From the NCBI RefSeq assembly GCF_012033735.1, contig NZ_JAAVJD010000033.1, positions 1-35,155 on the forward strand: a stretch of 35,155 nt of DNA, given 5' to 3'. Below are positions 23,732 to 30,355 of the stretch, piece by piece. The translations under genes were made by a program, and so were the position numbers. Source of the stretch: Streptomyces lonarensis (GTDB taxonomy: Bacteria > Actinomycetota > Actinomycetes > Streptomycetales > Streptomycetaceae). Position 1 is the first letter of the stretch. Every line of letters starts with the position of its first letter. The notes under the pieces were generated by a model. That model was not told the DNA's origin. It made no database searches and saw nothing but the letters and a program-made list of their open reading frames with translations.

Positions 23732-23749
23732 CACCGCCGCGAGGCGGTG
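23732..23749 (-). repeat. Hairpin with GCGA tetraloop between lacI and the FAD gene
   Basis: CACCGCC (23732-23738), loop GCGA and GGCGGTG (23743-23749) form a stable stem in the 101-bp gap. A GNRA loop is notable. It may cause partial termination that lowers FAD-gene message relative to lacI. Confidence 0.45.
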
Positions 23750-23795
23750 GGTTCGGTGCCGGGGTGCGGAGCCCTCCGGAGAGAGGTGTGCGGGG

Positions 23796-24875
23796 TCAGC
23801 GGGGTGGTGGGCCGACGGTCGCGCCCGGGCGGAAGGCGCACTCCACCAGCGGTTCGTCCGGGCGGCCGCCGGCGACGAGCGCGGCGAGGGCCCGGACGGC
23901 CGCGGCTCCCAGCCGGGCGCGGGGGAGGTCGAAACCGGTCGGGACGGGCCCCTCGTGATCGGGCGGCGGGCTGCCGAGCAGGGCCAGCGACACGTCGCGG
24001 GGGCAGTCGAGGCCGGCGTCGGAGACGGCGGTGTTGAGGGCGCGCCAGGCGGCCGAGGTGTCCGTCTCCTCGACGACGATCGCCGTCACACCGGCGGCGA
24101 GCCACGCCCGCAGCCGCGCCGGGGTGAGGTCGCGCTCGGGGTCGGCGCAGCGGTGCACCCGTTCCGGGCCGGTCGGGACGCCGGCGGCGAGGAGCCCCTC
24201 GTGGAAGCCGCGTTCCCGGTCGGTCGAGGCCGGCACGGGGTCGTCCTCGCAGACGAGCACGACCTCCCGGTGGCCGCGGGCCACCAGGTCGCCGACGACC
24301 GCACGTGCGGCGGTCACGTAGTCGGCGCCGACCCAGGCCAGCCCCTCCGGCTCGTCCCGGCGGCCGAGGTGGACCACGGGGAAGCCGTCGTCCACCAGCC
24401 GCCGCAGCTGGTCGGCGGGGGCGTGCCGCCCGAGGACCAGGCAGCCGTCGGCGAGGCGGGCCCGGTGCAGCGCGTGGGCGCCGGCGCGGGCGCCGCCGGT
24501 GCTGGAACCGGTGAAGAGCACCAGGTCGAACCCCTGGGCCGCGGCCTCCTGCTCCACGCCGACCAGGAACGGGTAGTACGAGTGCTGCACGTCGGTCGGG
24601 AAGGTCGCGGTGAAGCTGAAGACGCCGAGCAGGTTGTTGCGCGCGGCCGCCAGCCGGCTGGCGGCGGGGTCGGGGACGTAGCCGAGGCGCTCGGCGGCGC
24701 CGAGCACCTTGCGGCGGGTCTCCGCCGAGATCGCGACGTCGTCGGCCTTGCCGCCCAGGACGAGCGAGACCGTCGTCTGCGACACCCCCGCCAGCTGGGC
24801 CACCTCGGCCTGCCGGGGCCGGCCCGCGCGCGGCGCCGCGACGCGGCGGCGCGTCTGCCCTCGAACCTCGTCCAC
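23796..24875 (-). CDS. LacI-family regulator of the FAD/hyuA operon
   Basis: A GTG at 24875 after GGGGAG gives 359 residues. The helix-turn-helix is AEVAQLAGVSQTTVSLVLGG (about 23-42), and the hinge is ASRLAAARNNLLGVFS. The sensor domain has FPTDVQHSYYPFLVGVEQEAAAQGFDLVLF, HRGDP-like segments and DVSLALLGSPPP. An incomplete palindrome CTAATACGCATTAG and a second GCGTATT copy lie just upstream. It is probably first gene of the operon that continues into the FAD, hyuA, HEXXH and carrier genes, so it likely controls their substrate's use and itself. The inducer is unknown. Confidence 0.9.
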   Translation of the reverse strand: MDEVRGQTRRRVAAPRAGRPRQAEVAQLAGVSQTTVSLVLGGKADDVAISAETRRKVLGAAERLGYVPDPAASRLAAARNNLLGVFSFTATFPTDVQHSYYPFLVGVEQEAAAQGFDLVLFTGSSTGGARAGAHALHRARLADGCLVLGRHAPADQLRRLVDDGFPVVHLGRRDEPEGLAWVGADYVTAARAVVGDLVARGHREVVLVCEDDPVPASTDRERGFHEGLLAAGVPTGPERVHRCADPERDLTPARLRAWLAAGVTAIVVEETDTSAAWRALNTAVSDAGLDCPRDVSLALLGSPPPDHEGPVPTGFDLPRARLGAAAVRALAALVAGGRPDEPLVECAFRPGATVGPPPR

Positions 24876-24892
24876 GGTCGCTCCCCTCGGTA

Positions 24893-24954
24893 CTAATACG
24901 CATTAGGCCCGCGTATTGGTCCAGCACTGTGGGGCCCGACCGGCGTCGAGTCAA
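24893..24954 (-). promoter_or_regulatory. Promoter and operator of the lacI-FAD-hyuA operon
   Basis: On the minus strand TTGACT (24949-24954) and a weak CACAGT (24926-24931) have a 17-bp spacer. Downstream, CTAATACGCATTAG (24893-24906) has perfect 5-bp half sites. AATACGC (24895-24901) and GCGTATT (24911-24917) form a further inverted repeat. These overlap the predicted start, as a LacI operator should. Confidence 0.6.
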
Positions 24955-24980
24955 GGGGTGTGCGGCGGGTTTCCGCAGGA

Positions 24981-25015
24981 CGCGGCCCCGCCCGACCGGG
25001 CGAGGCGGGGCCGCG
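24981..25015 (-). terminator. Terminator after the ABC transporter operon
   Basis: CGCGGCCCCGCC (24981-24992) pairs with GGCGGGGCCGCG (25004-25015), a 12-bp perfect stem with an 11-nt loop. It starts 57 bp after the ATPase stop and separates the ABC operon from the downstream lacI promoter. Confidence 0.8.
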
Positions 25016-25071
25016 GCGGACGGCGGCGGAGACCCGGGACAGCGGCGGCGCCCAGCACCGCCCGCGGGGCG

Positions 25072-25911
25072 TCAGTCGCCGGCGGCGGCCGCTCCCAGCA
25101 GGTCGCGGATGGCGGCGCCGACGCGTTGGAACTCGGGGCTCTCCAGCGTCTGCTCGTAGGCGCGGTGGCCGGGGAGGTCGACCTCGAACTCCTCGATCAC
25201 CCGGCCCGGCCTCGGTCCCATCACCACCGCCCGCGACGCCAGGTAGACGGCCTCGGCGACCGAGTGGGTCACCAGCACCACGGTCATGCCGGTGGCCTCC
25301 CAGATACGCCGCAGCTCGACGTTCATGTTCTCCCTGGTGAGCGCGTCGAGCGCTCCGAAGGGCTCGTCCATGAGCAGCACGTCCGGCTCGTGGAGCAGCG
25401 CCCGGCACAGGGAGACGCGTTGCTGCATGCCGCCCGAGAGCTCGAACGGCATGGCGGTCTCGAACCCGGACAGGCCGGTCATCTCGATGAGCTCCGCCGC
25501 CCTTTTCCGGGACCAGGCGCGGGGCAACCCGCGCATCTCGGCCTGGAACAGGATGTTGTCCCGGGCGTTGCGCCAGTCCAGCAGCGCGGCGCGCTGGAAG
25601 ACGAACCCGACGTCGCGGCGGGGGCCCGCGACCCGGGTCCCGCGCAGCGTGACCTCGCCCGCGGTGGGGTCGGTCAGCCCGGCAATGACCCGTAGCAGGG
25701 TGGACTTGCCGCACCCGGAGGGCCCGGCGATGCTGAGGAACTCGCCGCGCGCCACGGAGAGGTCGATACCGCTGAGCGCGTGGACGGTCCTCCCCTTGCT
25801 GCGGAAGGTGACGCCCACCCCGCGGATCTCGACCATCGCGTCGCCGTCGCCGGGGGCGGCGGCGGTGACGGGCTCCCCGGTGGCGCGCGGCTTTCGTGCG
25901 AACACCGTCAC
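25072..25911 (-). CDS. ABC importer ATPase (NMT1/SsuB/TauB type)
   Basis: The 279-residue ATPase has Walker A GPSGCGKST (63-71), a Q-loop in VGFVFQRAALLDW, signature LSGGMQQR (158-165), Walker B LLMDEP (179-184) and the switch His216 in VTHSVAEAV. This set matches the nitrate/sulfonate/taurine/thiamine-precursor ABC ATPases. The GTG start overlaps the upstream binding-protein stop as GTGA. The first about 26 residues (FARKPRATGEPVTAAAPGDGD) are a low-complexity N-terminal extension; a second start at MVEIRG (26) is possible. It energises the permease at 27023 and the lipoprotein at 25908. Confidence 0.92.
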   Translation of the reverse strand: MTVFARKPRATGEPVTAAAPGDGDAMVEIRGVGVTFRSKGRTVHALSGIDLSVARGEFLSIAGPSGCGKSTLLRVIAGLTDPTAGEVTLRGTRVAGPRRDVGFVFQRAALLDWRNARDNILFQAEMRGLPRAWSRKRAAELIEMTGLSGFETAMPFELSGGMQQRVSLCRALLHEPDVLLMDEPFGALDALTRENMNVELRRIWEATGMTVVLVTHSVAEAVYLASRAVVMGPRPGRVIEEFEVDLPGHRAYEQTLESPEFQRVGAAIRDLLGAAAAGD

Positions 25912-26936
25912 TCCCCTCCGGCGGTGAAGGACCCGTCGAAGTACGCGTCGGTCTCCCTGGCCTCGGCGAGCAGGTCGGCCTCGGCCAGCACCTCGATCGT
26001 CTCCCGCCAGTCCGCCGCATCGGTGACGCCGGGCGGCAGCCCCGCGGTGCGGTCGGTGGCGAGCAGCGGGATCGTCTCCTGCCACTGCTGGAGCAGCACC
26101 TCGGTGGAGGGCATCTGGGGGTTCTTGCCGGCCATGGCCTCGACGGCCGCCTCCGGGTCCTCCTGCGCCGCGGTGAAGGCCTCGGTCGTGGCGGCGACCA
26201 TGCGCTCCACCAGGTCGGGGTCGTCGGCGATGGTGGTGTTGTGGGCGACCAGGCCGTTGCTGAAGAAGTTCAGCCCGGCGTCGGTGTAGCGCAGGTAGGT
26301 GACGTCGCGGCCGCTCTCGTCGGCGATCTTGGGCCCCTGGTCGTGGGCGAAGCCGATGAGGCCGTCGACCCGGCCGACCATCATGGCCGCGTTCTTGCCC
26401 GCGGAGTCGAGGTTCTGCTGGGTGACGTCGGCCTCGTCGAGGCCGACGGCGTCGAGGTAGAGCGGGAAGGTGAGGGTGACGGCGTCCCCGGCGGAGACGG
26501 CGATCGTCCGTCCGCGAAGGTCGTCCGGCTCCTCGATACCGGTGTCGCTGAAGACCTGGACCGCCGAGGGGGTGGACTGGAGGAAGACGCCGACGGAGCG
26601 GACGTCGACGCCCTGGTCGATGTTGGCGAGCAGGGCGGGGGTGTCGGCCCAGCCGAAGTCGAAGTCCCGCTGTCCCACGGCCTGGACGACCCGTGCGGAG
26701 CCCTGGCCCGCCTCGATCGTCAGCGCTATGCCGTGCTTCTCGTAGATTCCTTCCGCGACGCCGTGGTAGAAGGCGGCGTGCTCCCCGTAGGGGTACCAGT
26801 TGAGCTGCAGGGTCACGTTGTCGCCGTCGCCCGGGCCGTCCTGGCCGCCGCAGGCGGAGAGGGCGAGCGCGCAGGCGCCGGCCAGCAGGACGGCGGCGGC
26901 CGGACGGGCCGGGCGGGGCGGGGTGCGGACGGGCAT
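25908..26936 (-). CDS. NMT1/THI5-type substrate-binding lipoprotein
   Basis: This 342-residue protein has a signal sequence ending in the lipobox LSAC with Cys29, so it is anchored to the membrane outside. The mature protein begins near VTLQLNWYPYGEHAAFYHGVAEGIYEKHGI, the classic opening of NMT1/THI5 binding proteins. GQGSARVVQAVGQRDFDFGWAD and FQSTPS follow. Members bind pyrimidine, riboflavin or thiamine precursors, sulfonates, or aromatic acids; the ligand is not readable here. It has a good RBS (GGAAGGA), lies 86 bp after the permease, and is coupled to the ATPase. Confidence 0.88.
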   Translation of the reverse strand: MPVRTPPRPARPAAAVLLAGACALALSACGGQDGPGDGDNVTLQLNWYPYGEHAAFYHGVAEGIYEKHGIALTIEAGQGSARVVQAVGQRDFDFGWADTPALLANIDQGVDVRSVGVFLQSTPSAVQVFSDTGIEEPDDLRGRTIAVSAGDAVTLTFPLYLDAVGLDEADVTQQNLDSAGKNAAMMVGRVDGLIGFAHDQGPKIADESGRDVTYLRYTDAGLNFFSNGLVAHNTTIADDPDLVERMVAATTEAFTAAQEDPEAAVEAMAGKNPQMPSTEVLLQQWQETIPLLATDRTAGLPPGVTDAADWRETIEVLAEADLLAEARETDAYFDGSFTAGGE

Positions 26937-26980
26937 GGGGGCGTCCTTCCGTGTCGTGGGGGTGGCGGAGCCCGCCCGGG

Positions 26981-26997
26981 GGCGGGGTGGCCCCGCC
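26981..26997 (-). repeat. Intercistronic hairpin between permease and binding-protein genes
   Basis: GGCGGGG (26981-26987), loop TGG and CCCCGCC (26991-26997) form a tight stem in the 86-bp gap. It may raise the level of binding protein relative to permease by protecting message ends. Confidence 0.45.
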
Positions 26998-27022
26998 TGT
27001 CGGGGCGGCCCCGTCGGCCGGG

Positions 27023-27880
27023 TCAGCCCCGGTTGCGGCGCGAGGCGTGCCAGGGGATCAGGAGGGCCTCCGCCACCTGGATGACGGCGAAGAGCAGGAC
27101 GCCCAGCGCGGACATGATGATGAGCGCGGCGAACAGCATGGCGGTGTCGACGTTGCCGTTCGCCTGGAGGATCACGTAGCCGAGGCCCGAGTTGGCGCCG
27201 ACGAACTCGCCGACCACCGCGCCGGTGACGGCCAGCGTCGCGGCCACCTTCAGCCCCGACAGCAGTTCGGGGAGCGCGGCGGGGAAGCGGACCTTCCAGA
27301 ACGTCCTGACCCGGGAGGCCCCCATGGTCGAGGTGAGTTCCAGCAGTTCCGGATCGACCGAGCGCAGCCCGCTGATACCGGATATGACCACCGGGAAGAA
27401 CGCCATCAGGACGGCGACGAGGATCTTGGGACTCGCACCGAATCCGAGCCACACCACGAAGAGCGGCGCTATCGCGATCTTGGGGATCACCTGGGCGAAG
27501 AGGATCAGCGGGTAGAACGTCTTCTCCAGCGCCGGCGAATAGACCATCAGAACGGCGACGAGAACGCCGACGACGGCGGCGATGACGAATCCGGCGACCG
27601 TCTCCCCGGTGGTCACCAGCGTGTGCGACCAGAGGTACTCGGGGTGGTCGACGAAGGCGGCCCAGGTGTCGGCGGGGGACGGGATGATGTAGGGCTGCAC
27701 CATGCCGGCGCCGGTGACGAGGAACCAGGTGCCCATCAGGAGCGCGAGGAAGCCGGCCGGATGGACCGTCGCGGCGGCTCGTGAGGCCCAGCGGGATTTC
27801 TCCCGCGGCACGCTGTGCGTCGGTGGATCAGAACCGCGGGCGGCGGTCCGGACGGGCACGTTCTCGGTCTGTTGCGTCAT
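27023..27880 (-). CDS. ABC importer permease (SsuC/ThiX type)
   Basis: The 285-residue protein has a cytoplasmic Arg/Pro-rich N-terminus (to about 35) and about six transmembrane helices. Its EAA-like loop is GASRVRTFWKVRFPAALPELLSGLKVAATLAVTGAVVGEF, the ABC permease signature (near 190-230). The segment IIPSPADTWAAF and VVWLGFGASPKILVAVLMAFFPV are typical of nitrate/sulfonate-type permeases. It is the first gene of the operon and starts 102 bp after a well-formed promoter with two LacI sites. Confidence 0.92.
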   Translation of the reverse strand: MTQQTENVPVRTAARGSDPPTHSVPREKSRWASRAAATVHPAGFLALLMGTWFLVTGAGMVQPYIIPSPADTWAAFVDHPEYLWSHTLVTTGETVAGFVIAAVVGVLVAVLMVYSPALEKTFYPLILFAQVIPKIAIAPLFVVWLGFGASPKILVAVLMAFFPVVISGISGLRSVDPELLELTSTMGASRVRTFWKVRFPAALPELLSGLKVAATLAVTGAVVGEFVGANSGLGYVILQANGNVDTAMLFAALIIMSALGVLLFAVIQVAEALLIPWHASRRNRG

Positions 27881-27929
27881 GCGGACCTCGCGTCGCTGGT
27901 GGGGACGACGGATGGAGCCTGACCGTGCC

Positions 27930-28017
27930 GGGAAAGCGCTTGCCGACGAAGTCGGACGGGTGGGGGATAGCGCTTTCCCATTTCGGGGATGTTAAGTACA
28001 GCCTGATGGGGCGTCAA
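27930..28017 (-). promoter_or_regulatory. ABC operon promoter with two LacI operators
   Basis: On the minus strand TTGACG (28012-28017), a 17-bp spacer and TAACAT (27989-27994) form a promoter starting near 27982. Operator 1 GGGATAGCGCTTTCCC (27964-27979) is a 14-of-16 palindrome directly after it. Operator 2 GGGAAAGCGCTTGCC (27930-27944) is 34 bp further. GGGAAAGCGC and GCGCTTTCCC also form an inverted pair across the two sites. Confidence 0.85.
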
Positions 28018-28042
28018 TGCCTGGAGAGAAACGGGGCGGTCC

Positions 28043-29110
28043 GTGCGAAAGCCGAGAACCCGCGCGACCAGGGGTGCGCCGACACTCGCCGACGTCGCGG
28101 CACGTGCCGGGGTCTCACCGGCCACCGCCTCCCGGGTCCTGCACCAGAGCACCCGCCGGGTGGGCCCGCAGCACCGGGAGCGGGTGCTGCGGGCGGCCCG
28201 GGAGCTCGACTACCGACCCGACCTCTCGGCGCAGGCCATCGCCCGCGGCACCGCGCCGGTCCTCGCGCTGCTGGTCAGCACCATCGACGACCCGTACTTC
28301 TCGGCCATCGCCGAGGGCGTGGCACGGTCCGCGCAGCGCCACGGCGTCATCGTCACCGTCGCGGTCACCGGTCGCGACACGGCCCGCGAGCTGACCTCGC
28401 TGCGCACGATCCGCGGCCAGCGCCCGCGCGCCGTGGTCGTGGGCGGCAGCCGCACCGTCGGCAGCCCGCACGGCGAGGCGCTGCTCGCGGAGTTGCGCGC
28501 GCTCTGCGCCGGGGGCGGCCGGGCGGTGTTCATCGGCCGGCCGGCCGGCGGGCTGCCGGCGGTGCGTCCGGCCAATCTCGACGGCGCGCGGGCGTTGGGC
28601 GCGGCGGTCGCCGGCCTCGGCCACCGGCGGGCCGTCGTCGTCACCGGCTCCGGTCGGCTGGAGACAGTGCGGGAGCGCACCGACGGCCTCCGGGAGGGGT
28701 TGGCGGCCGGGGGCGGCCGGGTGGTCGCCGTCGAGCGCGACGCGTTCGACCGGGGCGGCGGCTACCGCGCGACCCGACGGCTGCTGGCGCGCGGCGGGCT
28801 GGCCGCGGCCGACGTCCTCTGCGCGGGCAACGACTTCATGGCGGTGGGGGCGATGACGGCGCTGCGGGACGGCGGGCTGCGCCCCGGCCAGGACATCGCC
28901 GTCACCGGGTTCAACGACATCGAGACCGCCGCAGACGTGACACCGCGGCTGACCACCGTGCACTTCCCACTGGGCGCGATCGGCGGGCGCGCCGCCGAAC
29001 TGGCCCTGGGCGGCGGGGCGGTCGAGGGGGAGGACGTCCTGGTGCCGGGTCAGGTCAGGCTGCGCGACTCGTGTCCCGACCTCAGGAACCGGCGGACCGG
29101 CGCCCCGTGA
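28043..29110 (+). CDS. LacI-family regulator divergent from the ABC operon
   Basis: The GTG at 28043 (355 residues) has a helix-turn-helix LADVAARAGVSPATASRVLH (15-34) and a hinge LSAQAIARG. The sensor domain has LALLVSTIDDPYFSAIAEGV, VLCAGNDFMAVGAM and IAVTGFNDIETAADVTPRLTTV. Operators GAAA(G/A)CGCTTTC sit at the divergent ABC promoter and at the cupin promoter downstream. I infer it controls both and itself. Residues around 128-137 (TIRGQRPRAVVVGG) follow the common sugar-LacI pattern. Inducer unknown. Confidence 0.9.
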   Translation: MRKPRTRATRGAPTLADVAARAGVSPATASRVLHQSTRRVGPQHRERVLRAARELDYRPDLSAQAIARGTAPVLALLVSTIDDPYFSAIAEGVARSAQRHGVIVTVAVTGRDTARELTSLRTIRGQRPRAVVVGGSRTVGSPHGEALLAELRALCAGGGRAVFIGRPAGGLPAVRPANLDGARALGAAVAGLGHRRAVVVTGSGRLETVRERTDGLREGLAAGGGRVVAVERDAFDRGGGYRATRRLLARGGLAAADVLCAGNDFMAVGAMTALRDGGLRPGQDIAVTGFNDIETAADVTPRLTTVHFPLGAIGGRAAELALGGGAVEGEDVLVPGQVRLRDSCPDLRNRRTGAP

Positions 29111-29142
29111 TCCACCGCCGCCCGGCGCCTCACGGCGGGCGA

Positions 29143-29178
29143 CGGTCGCCGACCGGCGGGACGCGCCGCGGGCGACCG
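29143..29178 (+). terminator. Weak hairpin after the lacI gene
   Basis: CGGTCGCC (29143-29150) pairs with GGCGACCG (29171-29178), an 8-bp stem with a 20-nt loop. It lies 33 bp after the LacI stop and just before the next promoter, so it may terminate lacI transcription. Confidence 0.4.
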
Positions 29179-29195
29179 GGACCGTGACGGCTGTG

Positions 29196-29244
29196 TTGAC
29201 AGTGCATTTCGCGCGGCCTACCGTCCTGGAGCGAAAACGCTTTC
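29196..29244 (+). promoter_or_regulatory. Cupin/PA14 promoter and LacI operator
   Basis: TTGACA (29196-29201), a 17-bp spacer and TACCGT (29219-29224) form a strong promoter with start near 29231. GAAAACGCTTTC (29233-29244) follows; it is a 10-of-12 palindrome centred on CG and nearly the same as the ABC operator core GAAAGCGCTTTC. The geometry matches that of the rha promoter. Confidence 0.8.
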
Positions 29245-29525
29245 TGCACCGGATGCGGGTGTTGCCCGCATTTCGCCCACCGGTGGCCCGCGCCCGCTCC
29301 GGCGGTCGTGCGCCGGCCGACCCCCCACCCACCCCCACGACGCGGGGCGCGCCCACCCCCCACCGGCCGCCCGGCCCCGCGCCCCACCCCGCCGACACGC
29401 ACCGGCCCGGCGTCGGTGACGCCACGCCCGCACCCGCGCACGCACCACCCGCTGCCCCGCGCAGTCGCACAGCTCCGGGGCGGGGTCCGCGACGCGCGGC
29501 GCCGGGCCCGAGGAGGCAGTTTCCC
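29245..29525 (+). other. C-rich, long 5' leader without a gene
   Basis: Between the operator and the cupin GTG about 280 transcribed bases hold no convincing gene. The stretch 29320-29460 is strongly C-biased on the coding strand: 29341-29400 has 38 C, 17 G, 5 A and no T. Such C-over-G RNA is what Rho binds, so the leader could carry Rho-dependent attenuation. No riboswitch fold was recognised. Confidence 0.45.
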
Positions 29526-30290
29526 GTGCACCGCACACCGCACACCGACGACCCCGGCACGACCGCCGGCGCCCCGGCGCTGCCGGGCGGTATCGGCCTG
29601 TCCCGGCTGCGCGTCTACGACTGGCCCGCTCCCCCGGGCGCCGACGGGCACTGCGGCGGCACGCCGCACATGCACCTGGCCTGCACCGAGGCGTACGCGG
29701 TGACGGGTGGCAGCGGGGCGGTCCAGGTCGTCACCGCGGAGGGGGCGGCGACGGTGCCGCTGGCCGAGGGCGACCTGGTGTGGTTCACGCCGGGCACGGT
29801 GCACCGGCTGATCAACGACGGCGGGCTGCGCATCCTGGTGCTGATGCAGAACGCCGGCCTGCCCGAGGCGGGAGACGCGGTGTTCACCTTCCCCTCCGAC
29901 GTCCTGGCGGACCCCGACGCCTACCGCGCCGCGGCGGCGCTGGACCCGGCGGACCGGGAGGGCAGCGCCCGGCGCCGCCGCGACCTGGCGCTCGCCGGTC
30001 ACGCGGTGCTCCGCGACCGGGCGGCGGCCGGCGACCGGTCGGCGGTGGCCGAGTTCCACGCGGCCGCGCTGCGCCTGGTCCGCCCCGCGCTGGCCGACTG
30101 GCGGCGGACCTTCGAGGCGGGCCCCGCTGCGGAGGTGGCGCGGACGGCGGCGCAGCTCGCGGCGCTCGCCGACGGGGACGCCGCGCACCTGCGGTCCGCC
30201 GCCGTCCATCGCGGTGAGGCGGGCGACGCCTGGGGGATGTGCGGACGGCTGGACACCTACGCCTCGCGGGACGGGGCCCGCGTGATCTGA
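29526..30290 (+). CDS. Cupin-domain protein with helical C-terminal half
   Basis: A GTG nine bases after AGGAGG gives 254 residues. Residues about 42-105 are a cupin. Motif 1 GGTPHMHLACTEAYAVTGG supplies His48, His50 and Glu55; motif 2 GDLVWFTPGTVHRLIN supplies His93. All four metal ligands are present. Residues 120-250 are helical and Ala/Arg-rich with no match I recognise. The cupin may be an enzyme (isomerase or dioxygenase) or a sugar-binding sensor. It precedes the PA14 protein by 65 bp and is likely co-transcribed with it. Confidence 0.8.
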   Translation: MHRTPHTDDPGTTAGAPALPGGIGLSRLRVYDWPAPPGADGHCGGTPHMHLACTEAYAVTGGSGAVQVVTAEGAATVPLAEGDLVWFTPGTVHRLINDGGLRILVLMQNAGLPEAGDAVFTFPSDVLADPDAYRAAAALDPADREGSARRRRDLALAGHAVLRDRAAAGDRSAVAEFHAAALRLVRPALADWRRTFEAGPAAEVARTAAQLAALADGDAAHLRSAAVHRGEAGDAWGMCGRLDTYASRDGARVI

Positions 30291-30355
30291 GAACGGAGCG
30301 ACCTGGGGGCACGGAGACCGCGCACCGTCGGACAACCGGACGAAGGAGTCTGCAC

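Noticed and set aside
29184..29525. N-terminal extension of the cupin protein from 29184
   Set aside because: It would begin inside the promoter and read through the operator and the C-rich leader, giving a Pro-rich segment. The GTG at 29526 has AGGAGG upstream.
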